From Anaeramoeba flamelloides (Eukaryota; Metamonada; Anaeramoebidae), in NCBI GenBank assembly GCA_027625915.1, contig JANTQA010000023.1:12772001-12836000 (forward strand): 64,000 bases of DNA. The letters run 5' to 3'. Of this stretch, positions 63,105 through 64,000 are shown piece by piece. The notes below the pieces were generated by a model, which was not told the origin of the DNA, did not search any database, and was given only the letters and a program-made list of their open reading frames with translations. The translations under genes were made by a program, and so were the position numbers. The stretch's first letter is position 1. Every line of letters starts with the position of its first letter.

Positions 63105-63487
63105 GTAAGAATTTTTGTCATTTTTTTTTTTTTATTCTCTGTTTATTGAGAGGTATGGTGCATCTTTCAATGATTTTTTGACATAAACTTTCTATTATTT
63201 TACAAATTAATTTACAAATGATTCTTAAGATGATATCGTTTTCTACATAACAAACAATTTTTATTAGAAAAATATATTATTGTTTTTTCATTTTCATTGG
63301 AGAGTGAGTACTAAAAGTTCATCTGTTTGCAGTTCATTTTTTCAGAATTCAAAAGAATAGTGTAAAATATTCGATTTGACTCAATTATATCAAATTCTGG
63401 GAAAGTGCTGTTAGGCTTTTTTAAATATTTCCAAATAAAAAGAAAATTTCTGAAATTTTCTTTTAATTTCAAAAATTAAAAAAAACT

Positions 63488-63609
63488 GCCGTCGTTAGGT
63501 TTTCTCGAGGTTTCCCATTTTATTCGGAAAATCAATAGATTTTTCGTTAGGTTTTTTGAATTTTCTATTGATTTTCGGAATAAAATAGAAAACCTCGAGA
63601 AAATCGCCG
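63488..63609. repeat. Foldback palindrome, second copy of the 40960 family
   Basis: GGTTTTCTCGAGGTTTCCC and CGGAAAATCAATAGATTTT are answered by the complement ending AACCTCGAGAAAATCGCCG. The preceding 63345-63420 segment (AGAATAGTGTAAAAT...ACTCAATTAT) and following CGTAGAGT-like block also match parts of 40920-41400. Confidence 0.65.
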
Positions 63610-63678
63610 TTATTTTCTTTTTAATTTGAGAAATTAAAAAAAAAACAGGAACTTGACGGCACTCTACGAAACTTTAAG

Positions 63679-63783
63679 AATCCCTAATTTGGATTCAAGA
63701 TATTGTTGAACCGAGTGAAATCTTATTAATTCTCTTAAGAATCGGATCCTCTTCATAAATTGAGAAGGGTTTTGTTCTAATTC
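63679..63783 (-). repeat. 105 bp dispersed repeat block, copy 2
   Basis: The reverse complement matches 28668-28773 along its length (CTCAATTTATGAAGAGGATC, GGTTCAACAATATCT, CAAATTAGGGATTC). It directly adjoins the foldback element, which may mean both belong to one larger repeat. Confidence 0.65.
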
Positions 63784-64000
63784 TTCAAAAAAATATTATT
63801 GTTTTTTGTTTTTTCTGATTTTTATAAATCGAAAGTTAATAAGCGTTAAGTTGTTCAATTTTATTGTTCGATAACAACATTTAACATCCATTTTAACATT
63901 TATCTATGCTCTTATATTTGTATTTATTTTTATTTCAAATATTTTTGAATTCTACACATCCCATTTTTTGGGAATTAAAATGTTGAACTCTTAGTATTAT

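Larger units (their letters stand above)
63105..64000 (+). other. RPC2 intron 3 (runs off the window)
   Basis: This starts with donor GTAAGA after the first zinc-ribbon Cys of RPC2. No acceptor followed by a Cys-x-x-Cys-Gly frame is visible before 64000, so the last exon lies outside. It contains a foldback repeat and a second copy of the 105 bp block. Confidence 0.7.

Noticed and set aside
1-64000. tRNA genes, snRNA genes, CRISPR arrays and bacterial-type signals
   Set aside because: I read through for GGTTCRANTCC-type B boxes, U6-like text and spaced direct repeats. Only one weak B-box-like GGTTCAA was seen, in the dispersed block at 28668, with no cloverleaf.

Overview
This is a eukaryotic window of very AT-rich nuclear DNA from a protist. 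Genes have GT-AG introns, some of them several kilobases long. Proteins are full of Asn, Lys, Asp and Glu homopolymers, and intergenic DNA is dense in poly-A/T tracts and small inverted-repeat elements. The standard code fits, since TAA, TAG and TGA all end frames. RCC1-BTB and LRR-BTB proteins sharing one tandem-BTB module, next to a fat-facets-type giant deubiquitinase, suggest a free-living amoeboid protist. Anaeramoeba is my best guess, with a Dictyostelium-like amoebozoan as the alternative; this is inference.

Layout. 841-1674 (-) encodes a small protein with a leucine-zipper-like coiled coil. 1.7-6.6 kb is gene-free and holds a 1.37 kb TTAA-flanked element, a mariner-like MITE and one copy of a dispersed 570 bp repeat. 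6644-19648 (+) is a giant USP9X/USP34-type ubiquitin protease of about 3,400 residues. Its reading frame moves by +1 at four homopolymer runs. 19.6-25.5 kb is gene-free with MITEs. 25462-28146 (-) encodes an unrecognised 894-residue protein with nine exact R-x-x-S/T-[LF]-x hexapeptides. 31031-37932 (-) is a single RCC1-BTB gene cut by a 5.16 kb intron; without splicing it looks like two genes. 42907-46230 (-) encodes an LRR-BTB protein. 46-54 kb is gene-free with more MITEs and a G12 run. 54468 to the right edge (+) is RPC2 (POLR3B), the second-largest subunit of RNA polymerase III, with a 4.3 kb second intron; its last zinc-ribbon exon lies outside the window.

The most striking object is a 262-residue intein inside RPC2. 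It sits between Phe and Ser of the invariant [12 protein letters not shown] motif at the polymerase active centre. All protein-splicing blocks are present. The homing endonuclease is reduced to one degenerate LAGLIDADG half without its catalytic acid, so the intein should still splice but no longer home. Pol III in this cell would then depend on protein splicing.

The genes do not form a pathway. Functionally they cover Pol III transcription, ubiquitin removal, and two BTB proteins that by family analogy may be cullin-3 adaptors. The noncoding DNA carries at least six families of short inverted-repeat or dispersed elements, several inside the long introns, which probably explains the intron lengths.
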